Shown one piece after another: positions 1 through 8,550 of a stretch of DNA of 55,315 nt; the first letter of the stretch is position 1, and each line of letters opens with the position of its first letter. This stretch comes from Oscillospiraceae bacterium (lineage in GTDB: Bacteria; Bacillota; Clostridia; Oscillospirales; Oscillospiraceae). The translations under genes were made by a program, and so were the position numbers. Location of the stretch: NCBI GenBank assembly GCA_009787995.1, contig WQSH01000002.1:1-55315 (forward strand), given 5' to 3'. Under the pieces are notes generated by a model that was not told the origin of the DNA, searched no databases, and saw only the letters and a program-made list of their open reading frames with translations.

Positions 1-407
1 TGGTCAATTTACTACGCTTTTTCCGCTAGAACGGGTCTTGTCGCCCTACATACGCGAAAAAAGCGTAGCAAACAGCCCATTCCGGGCTACCCTGTGAAGA
101 AGTGTAACCCTTGGCAGCCTATCCTTGATAATGCAGGGCAAACAAGAAAGAAAATGCACGACATAAGCATCAACCTGCCAAGACGAAATGCAGATATACC
201 CCGTGAATAATAATGTGATGTTGCATATAAACAGCACGAATGTTTTTGGCGAAACACAGTAATTAACCACTCGGCCTGGCAAGGGAAAAATAGCAGCCTG
301 ATCCACTTTGTTCCAAGTGGAGTTTTCAAGTTCTTGCAAGTGACTTTCGTTCATACTTTATTATGCTTTTATTCATAGCTTATTTATAAAAATCTATTGG
401 AAAATGC

Positions 408-435
408 TAATATATTGGTAAAATCAAACGATAAT
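408..435 (+). promoter_or_regulatory. possible weak sigma-D/sigma-28 promoter for flagellin 1
   Basis: TAAT-N16-ACGATAAT, a weak match to TAAA-N15-16-CCGATAT; would imply a ~225-nt leader. Confidence 0.25.
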
Positions 436-665
436 ATCTAATAGAAGGGAAAAACGAGGAAACAAGGCGGCAGCTAAAAAGGGCTTTTTTTAAAAGCTAA
501 TAACGGACTAAAAAAGTCTAAAATATTTAAAAGCTGTAAGCGCAAAATTTATCATTCACCCCGGAAGGCGTGCGCACACCGGAAAGGGTTTATGAGAATA
601 AAAACGGCAAAACCAACTAAAGGAGTATGGAAACTCCCGATGCAAATGAAAGGAAGCGGATTATC

Positions 666-1562
666 ATGCGCATCAACAACAACGTAACGGCAATAAATAG
701 CCACAGGCAGTACGGAATCAACAACAACAACATTTCCAAGAACATGGAAAAACTCAGCTCAGGCTTTCGCATAAACCGCGCAGCCGACGACGCAGCAGGC
801 CTCGCAATATCCGAGAAGATGCGCGCCCAAATCCGCGGCCTCAACCAAGCTTCGAGAAACAGCCAAGACGCAGTATCCCTGGTGCAGACGGCCGAAGGCG
901 GCATGCAGGCAGTGCAAGATATACTGCAGCGCATGCGAGAACTCTCCGTTCAGTCGGCAAACGACACAAACCAAAACGAAGTAGATCGCGAAGCACTCCA
1001 TTTGGAATTGGAGCAGCTGATAAAAGAAATCGACGATATTTCAGCTACGACCGAGTTTAACAAAATGCAGCTCCTTGACGGCACGCGCTCAGGCGGGGAG
1101 TCAATAGTGGTTCAAGCAGGCGCAAACCATGGCCAGACCATGAGCATCTCAATTAGCTCTGTGAGTTCGCAAGGACTGGGGTTGGCGCTAGGCACACCTG
1201 ACGAAGTCGCCGACATGGTTGACGCAGATGGAAATATCACAGGCGCTGTCGACGAAGGGAAAATCAACATACAGGCAAGGAACGCTTCGGAAGCTTCCAT
1301 AGCCATAATTGACAGGGCGCTAAACTGCATATCGATGCAAAGGGCACAGCTCGGAGCGTTCCAGAACCGCCTTGAGTTTAAAATCCAGAACTTGAACAAC
1401 CAGGCAGAAAACGTCGCGGCAGCCGAAAGCCGCATACGCGATGCGGACATGGCAAAAATGATGACCGATTTCACAAAAAACAACATCCTCTTCCAAGCTT
1501 CAACAGCAATGCTGGCACAGGCGAACTCAATGCCGCAAAGCGTGCTGCAGCTCCTTGGATAG
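666..1562 (+). CDS. flagellin (first copy)
   Basis: MRINNNVTAINSHRQY...LSSGFRINRAADDAAGLAISEKMRAQIRGL N-terminus and AAESRIRDADMAKMMTDFTKNNILFQASTAMLAQAN...VLQLLG C-terminus; ATG at 666 preceded by AAAGGAAG, track start 627 is probably too early. Confidence 0.95.
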   Translation: MRINNNVTAINSHRQYGINNNNISKNMEKLSSGFRINRAADDAAGLAISEKMRAQIRGLNQASRNSQDAVSLVQTAEGGMQAVQDILQRMRELSVQSANDTNQNEVDREALHLELEQLIKEIDDISATTEFNKMQLLDGTRSGGESIVVQAGANHGQTMSISISSVSSQGLGLALGTPDEVADMVDADGNITGAVDEGKINIQARNASEASIAIIDRALNCISMQRAQLGAFQNRLEFKIQNLNNQAENVAAAESRIRDADMAKMMTDFTKNNILFQASTAMLAQANSMPQSVLQLLG

Positions 1563-1593
1563 CCGAAAAACCCACAGTTCCCAAAGCAAAATC

Positions 1594-1639
1594 GCCGCCC
1601 CGCAAACGAACCGTCAGGTTCGGTTGCGGGGCGGCCTTT
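1594..1639 (+). terminator. rho-independent terminator after flagellin 1
   Basis: GCCGCCCCGCAAACGAACC-gtca-GGTTCGGTTGCGGGGCGGC followed by TTTT. Confidence 0.9.
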
Positions 1640-1659
1640 TAAAAAAATAATAAAAACTA

Positions 1660-1687
1660 TAAAGTTTCAAAAATAAGTCCCGATAAT
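1660..1687 (+). promoter_or_regulatory. sigma-D/sigma-28 type flagellar promoter for flagellin 2
   Basis: TAAAGTTTCAAAAATAAGTCCCGATAAT = TAAA-N16-CCGATAAT, close to the flagellar sigma consensus. Confidence 0.8.
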
Positions 1688-1808
1688 GCTTATTGGAATC
1701 AAAAAAACAAAATATGCATGGATGCACGACACAACTAATTTTGAGGAGATTTGCGGAGGAAACGGACTTTCTTGCGCAGGTCAAAATGAAAGGAAGCGTG
1801 CATTTATT

Positions 1809-2756
1809 ATGCGTATTCAGAACAACATCACAGCCGTAAACAGCCACAGGCAGTACAACATCAACAATGGCAGGATTGCCAGAAACATGGAGCAGCTCAG
1901 CTCAGGTTTCCGTGTCAACCGCGCAGCCGACGACGCAGCAGGCCTTGCGATCTCAGAGAAGATGCGTGCCCAAATTCGCGGCCTGAACATGGCTTCGAGA
2001 AACAGCCAGGACGCCATCTCCCTCGTACAAACAGCCGAAGGCGGATTGCAGACTATCCAAGACATTCTCCAGCGCGTACGCGAGCTCTCGGTGCAGGCGG
2101 CAAATGACACAAACCAAGACGAAATCGACAGGGAAGCCCTTGACCTCGAGGTTAATCAGCTTCTTCGGGAGATTGACGATATAGCCAGCACAACGGAGTT
2201 TAACGGAATGCCGCTTCTTGACGGTAGGTTTGAGATGGGTTTCGATGCGGCACAGCTGCCCGACACCATAACGGCGGCGCGGTCTCTATTCATACAGGCG
2301 GGTGCAAACCAAGGTCAGACAATGACAATAAACATAAGGGCAATGAGCAAGTTTGGGCTGAGGCTCAATTTAACTGCAGAACAGTATTTGGCCGCCGGAC
2401 ATACAACTGAACCACTTATAAACGACTGGGGCTCTTTGGCATCAGTGCCCAGCAGGGTTTCTGTCCTCACGCGCGGGCTGGCGCATGATGCGCTTGGAAG
2501 GATTAACACCGCAATAAACTGCGTCTCGATGATGCGCGCCGAGCTTGGTGCGTTCCAGAACCGACTCGAGTTTAAAGTGCAGAACCTGAACAACCAAGCA
2601 GAGAACGTGGCCGCTGCAGAGAGCCGAATCCGGGATGCAGACATGGCGCTGATGATGACCGACTTTACGAGGAACAACATCCTATTCCAAGCATCAACGG
2701 CTATGCTGGCGCAGGCAAATGCGTTACCGCAGGGTGTCTTGCAGCTCCTAGGATAA
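1809..2756 (+). CDS. flagellin (second copy)
   Basis: MRIQNNITAVNSHRQYNINN...; conserved flagellin N and C domains; ATG at 1809 after AAAGGAAG; track start 1686 overlaps the predicted -10. Confidence 0.95.
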   Translation: MRIQNNITAVNSHRQYNINNGRIARNMEQLSSGFRVNRAADDAAGLAISEKMRAQIRGLNMASRNSQDAISLVQTAEGGLQTIQDILQRVRELSVQAANDTNQDEIDREALDLEVNQLLREIDDIASTTEFNGMPLLDGRFEMGFDAAQLPDTITAARSLFIQAGANQGQTMTINIRAMSKFGLRLNLTAEQYLAAGHTTEPLINDWGSLASVPSRVSVLTRGLAHDALGRINTAINCVSMMRAELGAFQNRLEFKVQNLNNQAENVAAAESRIRDADMALMMTDFTRNNILFQASTAMLAQANALPQGVLQLLG

Positions 2757-2779
2757 TTTTAGGGGAAGCCCCTTTATTG

Positions 2780-2809
2780 CACTGCCCGGCCCGCAAGGCC
2801 TGGGCAGTG
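2780..2809 (+). terminator. hairpin after flagellin 2
   Basis: CACTGCCC ggcccgcaaggcct GGGCAGTG; weak T tract. Confidence 0.6.
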
Positions 2810-2843
2810 TTGTCATAATCGTGAAGTTGTGGTATTATGTTAA

Positions 2844-3003
2844 GGGCCTGTTTAGAATCTATTTGTGACCATGGTTTTGAGCGGATTTTTCGCTAGACGA
2901 GGCAAATTTTCGCAGTAATAATTGCTTTATTTCAAGGAAATTTAACGAAGTATAGCGGAAAATCCGCCAAGACGATGGGTGCGAATAGATTCTAAACAGG
3001 CTC
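2844..3003. mobile_element. MITE-like element with terminal inverted repeats
   Basis: Left end gggcctgtttagaatctatt, right end aatagattctaaacaggctc (19/20 inverted match); subterminal gcggatttttcgct/agcggaaaatccgc also inverted; no transposase ORF. Confidence 0.7.
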
Positions 3004-3037
3004 TTATGCAAAAAGTTTCGAAATCGAGGAAAAAGCG

Positions 3038-4369
3038 ATGAGTAAAAAGAAAAATAAAAAAAAGAACCCACAGCCGACCCAGGCGTTGGTGCGGCTTTCG
3101 CAGTGCATGATTGTCAAAGACGAGGAAAAGAACATCGAAAAGGCGCTGAGCTGGGCCAAGAACATAGCGTTTGAGCAGATAGTGGTTGACACCGGTTCTA
3201 CTGACCGCACGGTCGAAATTGCGAAGAAGATGGGTGCGAAGGTCTTTCATTTTGAATGGATAAACGACTTTTCCGCAGCAAAGAACTTTGCCATAGAGCA
3301 GGCGACCGGCAACTGGATTGCATTTCTCGATGCGGACGAATACTTCTCTGACGAAGATGCAAAAAAGTTGATGCTCCTCCTTAAAAAGATGCGGTCGTAC
3401 CCGGAGATGCACGAAAAGTGCCTTGTGCTAAACGTCCCCCTGGTCAACCTCAATGACCAAGGGCAGATTGGGTCGATTTACGATCAGGAGCGCGTGTTCC
3501 GAAACATACCGCGGGCGCGCTTTAAGGGCAAAATCCATGAGCTGCTCGATATGAACCCGGAGGATGTCTATCGGGTAGATGAGATAACTGTGATACATAC
3601 GGGGTACTCGGAGTCCGTCTATGAGGAAACGGGCAAGGCGGGGCGCAACATAGACATGCTGCGCAAAGAGCTGCTTGAGAGGCCGGATGACATCAACCTC
3701 AAAGCGTTTCTCGCTGACGCGCTCGTCGTAGAGCAAGCGCAGGAATGCCTTGATGAAGGCGAAAGGCTTTATTTAGAAGTCGTACATGGGGTCGGAGTTC
3801 ACGAAATGCTCAAGAAGAAGGCGTATAGGCACCTCATAGCAAATTATCTAAACGATCCCGGGAAATTCTCCGAAGGCGAGGCCCTCACGCTAAAGGCTAT
3901 GTCCGAGTTCCCAGATGAAATCGACATGTGGTACTACCACGGTTCGCTTTTGAACATGAAAGGGGACTTCCAGTCGGCATGGCAGCGGCTCACAGCCTGC
4001 GAGGGGAGGCTGGTGAACGCCACTTCGATTGATGAATCGTCATTTCTCTTGGCAAAACCGTCAGCGCTGTTCTTCCAACTGGCAGTGGCAGCGCAGGGGC
4101 TGGGAGATCTGCAGGGGCTTGTGCGATACTCCACGATAGTCCTAAAGGCGGACAATAAGCAGCTGGGGGTGCTGGGGCCGTACCTAGGGGAGCTACTCAA
4201 GCGCAATACGCCTGAGGAAGAGGTCAGGGCCTTGCTGTCTAAAATGTATGACATGGAAAACCCACAGGACCTTCTAATAATAGCCCGGGCGGCGAAAGAG
4301 TGCGGAGCCTTTGACTTCGCTCGAAAGATACTGGCAGAGACTGGAGCGGCGCTCGGGAACTCAGGATGA
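3038..4369 (+). CDS. family 2 glycosyltransferase with TPR-like C-terminal region (candidate flagellin glycosyltransferase)
   Basis: LSQCMIVKDEEKNIEKAL...VVDTGSTDRTVEIAKKMGAKVFHFEWINDFSAAKNFAIEQATGNWIAFLDADEYF motif. Confidence 0.88.
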   Translation: MSKKKNKKKNPQPTQALVRLSQCMIVKDEEKNIEKALSWAKNIAFEQIVVDTGSTDRTVEIAKKMGAKVFHFEWINDFSAAKNFAIEQATGNWIAFLDADEYFSDEDAKKLMLLLKKMRSYPEMHEKCLVLNVPLVNLNDQGQIGSIYDQERVFRNIPRARFKGKIHELLDMNPEDVYRVDEITVIHTGYSESVYEETGKAGRNIDMLRKELLERPDDINLKAFLADALVVEQAQECLDEGERLYLEVVHGVGVHEMLKKKAYRHLIANYLNDPGKFSEGEALTLKAMSEFPDEIDMWYYHGSLLNMKGDFQSAWQRLTACEGRLVNATSIDESSFLLAKPSALFFQLAVAAQGLGDLQGLVRYSTIVLKADNKQLGVLGPYLGELLKRNTPEEEVRALLSKMYDMENPQDLLIIARAAKECGAFDFARKILAETGAALGNSG

Positions 4370-4427
4370 TGATGTGGAGTAATTCCGGATTCCTGATTCA
4401 TAATTTATTTGTAAGGAGTGTGAGGTT

Positions 4428-5456
4428 TTGCAAAACCCAACTGATCAATTTAATGCCGCATCGAATTTGATGGCATCCGGCAAGCTGGACGATGCCTTGG
4501 AATTATACGTAAAAGTGGGAGAAAACAAAGATTTTGCGCCGTTTTGCAATTACCGAATTGCGCAGATATCCAACATGGTTGGAGACCCCGAGGCTGCATA
4601 CGATTTATTTTATAAAGCATTTGCCGAAAAACCGAATCTCACGTCAATGCTGTTCCCCAAGGAACACCCTGGCTTCAATTATATTTTCAGGGGTAAAAAG
4701 CCCGAGGTGGAAAACACAAAATGCCCACTCTGCGGCGTCGAGGCTGTGCCGCGATGGTGTTACCCCCTCTTGGAAACCAGTGGGTACAATGAATTTTTTA
4801 ATCCCATCCGCATGTGGATGTATTGCGAGCCGTGCCACCATATGTTTGCGCGCGATTTCCCCGAGAAGCTGTTTTTGCACAATGCAGGCGCAAGAAAAGC
4901 AAATCCGGCCTTTTTCCCATACTACTCGAATATCCTGTCTGGAATCCGCAGCAAGGGGTACGCCACAGGCATGACGCTGTTTGAGGTCGGCGTGGGTGCG
5001 TGCGAATGCCTGCTTGCAGCTCGGGAAATCGGGTATGAGACTTTTGGAATCGATGTCATCGAGCGTCATGTCGAGGATGCGAAGAGCAAGTACGGGCTCA
5101 ATGCGGAAGCTGCGGATTTCAATGAGTTCGAGTCAAGCCGCTTGTGGGATGTTATTATCATGGGCGACGTTTTGGAGCATGTCAGCGACCCGGACAAAGC
5201 TTTGGCGAAAGCCGAAGCCATGCTCGATGACGATGGCGCACTTTGGATTTCGACACCGTCTTTTGAGAGCGCATTTTCCTTGGTAGTAGGACATGACGAC
5301 GCTATGAGGCGGCAGCAATATCATATAAACTATTTTTCGAGAGAGTCTTTGTACATGCTTCTGGGGCGCAATGGCCTAATCCCGGTGGATTATAGCATTT
5401 CCGGGCACTACAATGGGTCTATGGAAGTGGTTGCGATAAAGGCTTCGAGGGTTTGA
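4428..5456 (+). CDS. TPR / zinc-ribbon / class I SAM-dependent methyltransferase
   Basis: TTG start after AAGGAG; CPLCG...CEPCHH; LFEVGVGACECLLAAREIGYETFGIDV...IIMGDVLEHVSDPDKAL. Confidence 0.8.
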   Translation: MQNPTDQFNAASNLMASGKLDDALELYVKVGENKDFAPFCNYRIAQISNMVGDPEAAYDLFYKAFAEKPNLTSMLFPKEHPGFNYIFRGKKPEVENTKCPLCGVEAVPRWCYPLLETSGYNEFFNPIRMWMYCEPCHHMFARDFPEKLFLHNAGARKANPAFFPYYSNILSGIRSKGYATGMTLFEVGVGACECLLAAREIGYETFGIDVIERHVEDAKSKYGLNAEAADFNEFESSRLWDVIIMGDVLEHVSDPDKALAKAEAMLDDDGALWISTPSFESAFSLVVGHDDAMRRQQYHINYFSRESLYMLLGRNGLIPVDYSISGHYNGSMEVVAIKASRV

Positions 5457-5512
5457 TTTTGAAAGCGCATCAAACAGCATGTTTTGCCATAGCTGCACCC
5501 TATACTGCAGCA

Positions 5513-5575
5513 GCAGCGTTGCTATTCAGTGCCTGCTACTAGGTTTTCTTGGCTGGCACTGAATTGTTACGCAGC
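5513..5575. repeat. imperfect 21-bp inverted repeat
   Basis: GCAGCGTTGCTATTCAGTGCC ... GGCACTGAATTGTTACGCAGC, 17/21 complementary, 21-nt loop. Confidence 0.6.
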
Positions 5576-5610
5576 AGCGTTACACGTTCATTACGATTTG
5601 CGCGGGGCGC

Positions 5611-5639
5611 TTGACAAACCGGGCAGCGGGCTATACAAT
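5611..5639 (+). promoter_or_regulatory. sigma-A promoter upstream of smpB
   Basis: TTGACA-N17-TACAAT. Confidence 0.75.
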
Positions 5640-5712
5640 TTCTAAAATACAAGAAGAGTTGTGGCTAAAATAAGCGTTTCCAATTCCAAATTCCCAAAGG
5701 TGGTGTCTGCCA

Positions 5713-6177
5713 GTGCCTAAGGCATCGGGAGTTAAAGTGGTCGCCAATAACAAAAAGGCATTCCACGAATACTATATCCTAGAAAAATTTGAAGCCGGCG
5801 TCGAGCTGTTTGGTACCGAAGTCAAGTCCATAAGACAGGGGAACATCAACCTGAAAGATGCTTTCTGTACAATCAAGGACGGCGAGCTGTTTGTGAGGGG
5901 GATGCACATAAGCCCTTATGAGAAGGGCAATATTTTCAACCGCGACCCAATGCGCCACAAAAGATTGCTTATGCACAAGCGCGAAATTGTGCGGCTTTAC
6001 GGCAAGATAAAGCAAGATGGGCTGGCGCTGGTTCCCATTTCGGTGTATTTTAAGAATTCGCGCGTAAAGCTCGAGCTGGGCCTTGCCAGGGGCAAAAAGC
6101 TGCACGACAAACGAGACGCAGCGGCAGAAAAGTCGTCAGTGCGAGAGATGGAGAGGCACTTGAAGGAACGCATGTAG
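5713..6177 (+). CDS. smpB: SsrA-binding protein SmpB
   Basis: NNKKAFHEYYILEKFEAGVELFGTEVKSIRQGNINLKDAFC...; GTG start. Confidence 0.96.
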   Translation: MPKASGVKVVANNKKAFHEYYILEKFEAGVELFGTEVKSIRQGNINLKDAFCTIKDGELFVRGMHISPYEKGNIFNRDPMRHKRLLMHKREIVRLYGKIKQDGLALVPISVYFKNSRVKLELGLARGKKLHDKRDAAAEKSSVREMERHLKERM

Positions 6178-6204
6178 ATTTTAAAGAGGAAGGATGCTCT
6201 AACA

Positions 6205-6738
6205 ATGTCAGAAGAAAATAAGAATAACCCTATAGTTACGATAGAAATGGAAGATGGCAGCGTGATGAAGGCTGAGCTTTATCCCGGGGTTGCGCCGAAC
6301 ACGGTCAATAATTTCGTAACCTTGGTTGGCAGCGGTTTTTACGATGGTCTCATTTTTCACCGCGTGATACCCGGATTCATGCTTCAGGGCGGGTGCCCGC
6401 TAGGGGAGGGCTATGGCGACCCCGGATATGGCATTCGCGGCGAGTTTGAGAGGAACGGATTTCAGAATGATTTGAAGCATGCGCGCGGGGTTTTATCGAT
6501 GGCGCGCTCGCAGTCTCCGGATTCGGCAGGCAGTCAGTTTTTCATCATGCACGAGGATACGCCGCATCTGGACGGTTCATATGCTGCGTTCGGCTGCGTG
6601 ATAGAAGGGGACGATGTCATCGATGCCATTGCAAAGGTGAAGACGAACAAGGCTGATAAGCCAAAAAAAGACCAGCGCATGAAAAAGGTGACAGTGGAGA
6701 CCTTCGGCATAGAGTACCCCGAGCCGGAGAAGGTATAA
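6205..6738 (+). CDS. cyclophilin-type peptidyl-prolyl cis-trans isomerase
   Basis: VAPNTVNNFVTLVGSGFYDGLIFHRVIPGFMLQGGCP...GVLSMARSQSPDSAGSQFFIMHEDTPHLDGSYAAFG. Confidence 0.96.
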   Translation: MSEENKNNPIVTIEMEDGSVMKAELYPGVAPNTVNNFVTLVGSGFYDGLIFHRVIPGFMLQGGCPLGEGYGDPGYGIRGEFERNGFQNDLKHARGVLSMARSQSPDSAGSQFFIMHEDTPHLDGSYAAFGCVIEGDDVIDAIAKVKTNKADKPKKDQRMKKVTVETFGIEYPEPEKV

Positions 6739-7097
6739 GGGGCTGTACTGGTTTCGACGGGGGTGTGGAGGCTTAAATAGCGGGCGGAGGCGCCGACTCC
6801 TATAAACGGCAAACTTTATAAATTAAAGAACAACGATAACGTAGTTCTGGCAGCCGCTTAAGGCAGCCCGTCCTCCCCGGAAGTTCCACGGTCCGGGATA
6901 GGGCGTCGATTAGTGGAGAACGTGCGTGCGGTAAGCTTTGCCCGCACCATGAACAATGAAGCTACCAAACCATAACCGCGTGACGGCTTGCGCTATGGCG
7001 AGGGAAAAGGAAGCGATTCCAAAATAACCGTCTGCGCCCGGAGAAGTTTAAGTTAAAGTGCTTTCGGACAGGAGTTCAATTCTCCTCAGCTCCACCA
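6739..7097 (+). ncRNA. ssrA: tmRNA (ssrA)
   Basis: 5' GGGGCTGTACTGGTTTCGAC and 3' GGAGTTCAATTCTCCTCAGCTCCACCA form the tRNA-like domain; tag frame 6808-6861 GKLYKLKNNDNVVLAAA-stop. Confidence 0.97.
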
Positions 7098-8550
7098 ATA
7101 TCCCCATAGGCGAACTCCTAAGTTCGCCCGTGGGGATATTTATTTTCTGGCTGTTGTGCGCGTTGTAGTAGATGGTCATGTGGTCGTCAAACAGAAATAT
7201 CTTGTTTACAAATGTATCCACAAACGCCTGACGATGCTCTAAATCGCTGATGTCGCCTTTGGCAAATTGCTCAAAGAAATACTTTATCTGCCCATATTTC
7301 AGCAGTGGCGCTTGTATCTTTTCCTTAGCGAGCTGAGCTTCCAAATTAGCCTTTTCGGACTGACGCTTTTCGATTTGGTCGTAAATTACATCCATAACCC
7401 TACCGGCTTCGAGTGACTTGACCAAATTGTTTGTCGCCGCTTCATTCTCGCGGATGAGCTTGCTTATACGCTTGAGATTATCGGTGTTGCGCTCCTTCTC
7501 GCACAGTTTTTCAATTGCGCTGGCAAGTTTATCAATATTCTCAGGCGTTAAGAGTTTCTTCGTCTCGGTAATTACTAAATCCTCAATGTATGCCTTTTTG
7601 ACTGTTTTTTTCTTGCAATTCCCCCTGCGGCGATTAGTGACGCATTGATAATATTGGTAAATCGCGCCAGTGTGCGATGTGCCACTCACGCCGGTCATGG
7701 CAGCTTCGCAGTGACCGCAGAAAAGCCTTGTCGTGAGGATGTAGTTTTCATCAACGGCCTTCGCTCTTGCGGGAGCCTTTTTGTTTTTCTCCATTAAAAT
7801 CTGCACATCGGCAAATGTGGTATCGTCGATAATGCGTGGAATGCCGTCAGGTATTTCTGTTCCTTTGTATGTGTAAATGCCACAATACCGCTTGTTAGTC
7901 AAAATCCTGCGGATTGAGTTTTTATCATAAGCATTGCCTTTGTTCGTTTTAACTTGGTTCTCGTTGAGATAGCGGATGATATCTGCCATAGTGGAACCGC
8001 CAATATACATTTCAAATATCCGTTTAACAACAACAGCGTCGCTTTCGTTAATGATGAAGCGTTTGTTCTCATCAGCGGAGAAGCCCAGCGGAAGTGGTCC
8101 GGTGCTCAAACATTTCTCAGCGTTGAGTGCCATTCCGCGAATTATTTTCTGTCCCAATTCTACCGAATAATACTCTGCCATTGACTCTAGTACACCCTCA
8201 ATCAAGATGCCAGAAGCATCGTCAGAAATGTTCTCACGCGCTGATATAACGCGAACTCCATGCTTCTTCAATTTGGCTTTGTAAGTCGCAGAATCATATC
8301 TGTTACGTGCGAAACGATCCAACTGATAAACCAGCACAGCTTGGAACTGACGCTTTGCGCTGTCTGCAATCATGCGCTGAAATTCTGGTCGATTATCGGC
8401 AACGGTACCGGAGATGGCTCTGTCTATATATTCGCCAACAACATGATAACCATTGCGCTCTGCATATTCATAGCAGACCTTCAACTGCCCCTCGATGCTT
8501 TGTTCATTTTGAGAATGGCTTGAGAATCGTGCGTAAATTATTATGTTCAC
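7048..8550 (-). CDS. large serine recombinase/integrase
   Basis: MNIIIYARFSSHSQNEQSIEGQLKVCYEYAERNGYHVVGEYIDRAISGT...; recombinase domain; LFCGHCEAAMTG zinc ribbon; GTG start overlaps upstream TGA; 3' end extends into ssrA antisense. Confidence 0.95.
   Translation of the reverse strand: MNIIIYARFSSHSQNEQSIEGQLKVCYEYAERNGYHVVGEYIDRAISGTVADNRPEFQRMIADSAKRQFQAVLVYQLDRFARNRYDSATYKAKLKKHGVRVISARENISDDASGILIEGVLESMAEYYSVELGQKIIRGMALNAEKCLSTGPLPLGFSADENKRFIINESDAVVVKRIFEMYIGGSTMADIIRYLNENQVKTNKGNAYDKNSIRRILTNKRYCGIYTYKGTEIPDGIPRIIDDTTFADVQILMEKNKKAPARAKAVDENYILTTRLFCGHCEAAMTGVSGTSHTGAIYQYYQCVTNRRRGNCKKKTVKKAYIEDLVITETKKLLTPENIDKLASAIEKLCEKERNTDNLKRISKLIRENEAATNNLVKSLEAGRVMDVIYDQIEKRQSEKANLEAQLAKEKIQAPLLKYGQIKYFFEQFAKGDISDLEHRQAFVDTFVNKIFLFDDHMTIYYNAHNSQKINIPTGELRSSPMGILVELRRIELLSESTLT
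7084..7097. repeat. attL core direct repeat
   Basis: CCTCAGCTCCACCA, identical to 19620-19633; equals the ssrA 3' end. Confidence 0.85.
7098..7148 (+). terminator. hairpin plus T-rich tail directly after ssrA, inside the recombinase ORF
   Basis: ATATCCCCA-ta-GGCGAACT-ccta-AGTTCGCC-cg-TGGGGATAT then TTATTTTC. Confidence 0.7.

Noticed and set aside
46-354. 102-aa minus-strand ORF
   Set aside because: No recognizable domain, no clear ribosome-binding site, overlapping alternative frame; likely spurious.
617-2680. Multiple minus-strand ORFs over the flagellins
   Set aside because: Antisense to strongly supported flagellin genes; repeated similar antisense ORFs reflect the paralogy of the sense genes.
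2859-3412. Minus-strand ORFs over the MITE-like element and glycosyltransferase start
   Set aside because: Mostly antisense to the GT gene; low-complexity Phe-rich translation, no transposase motifs.
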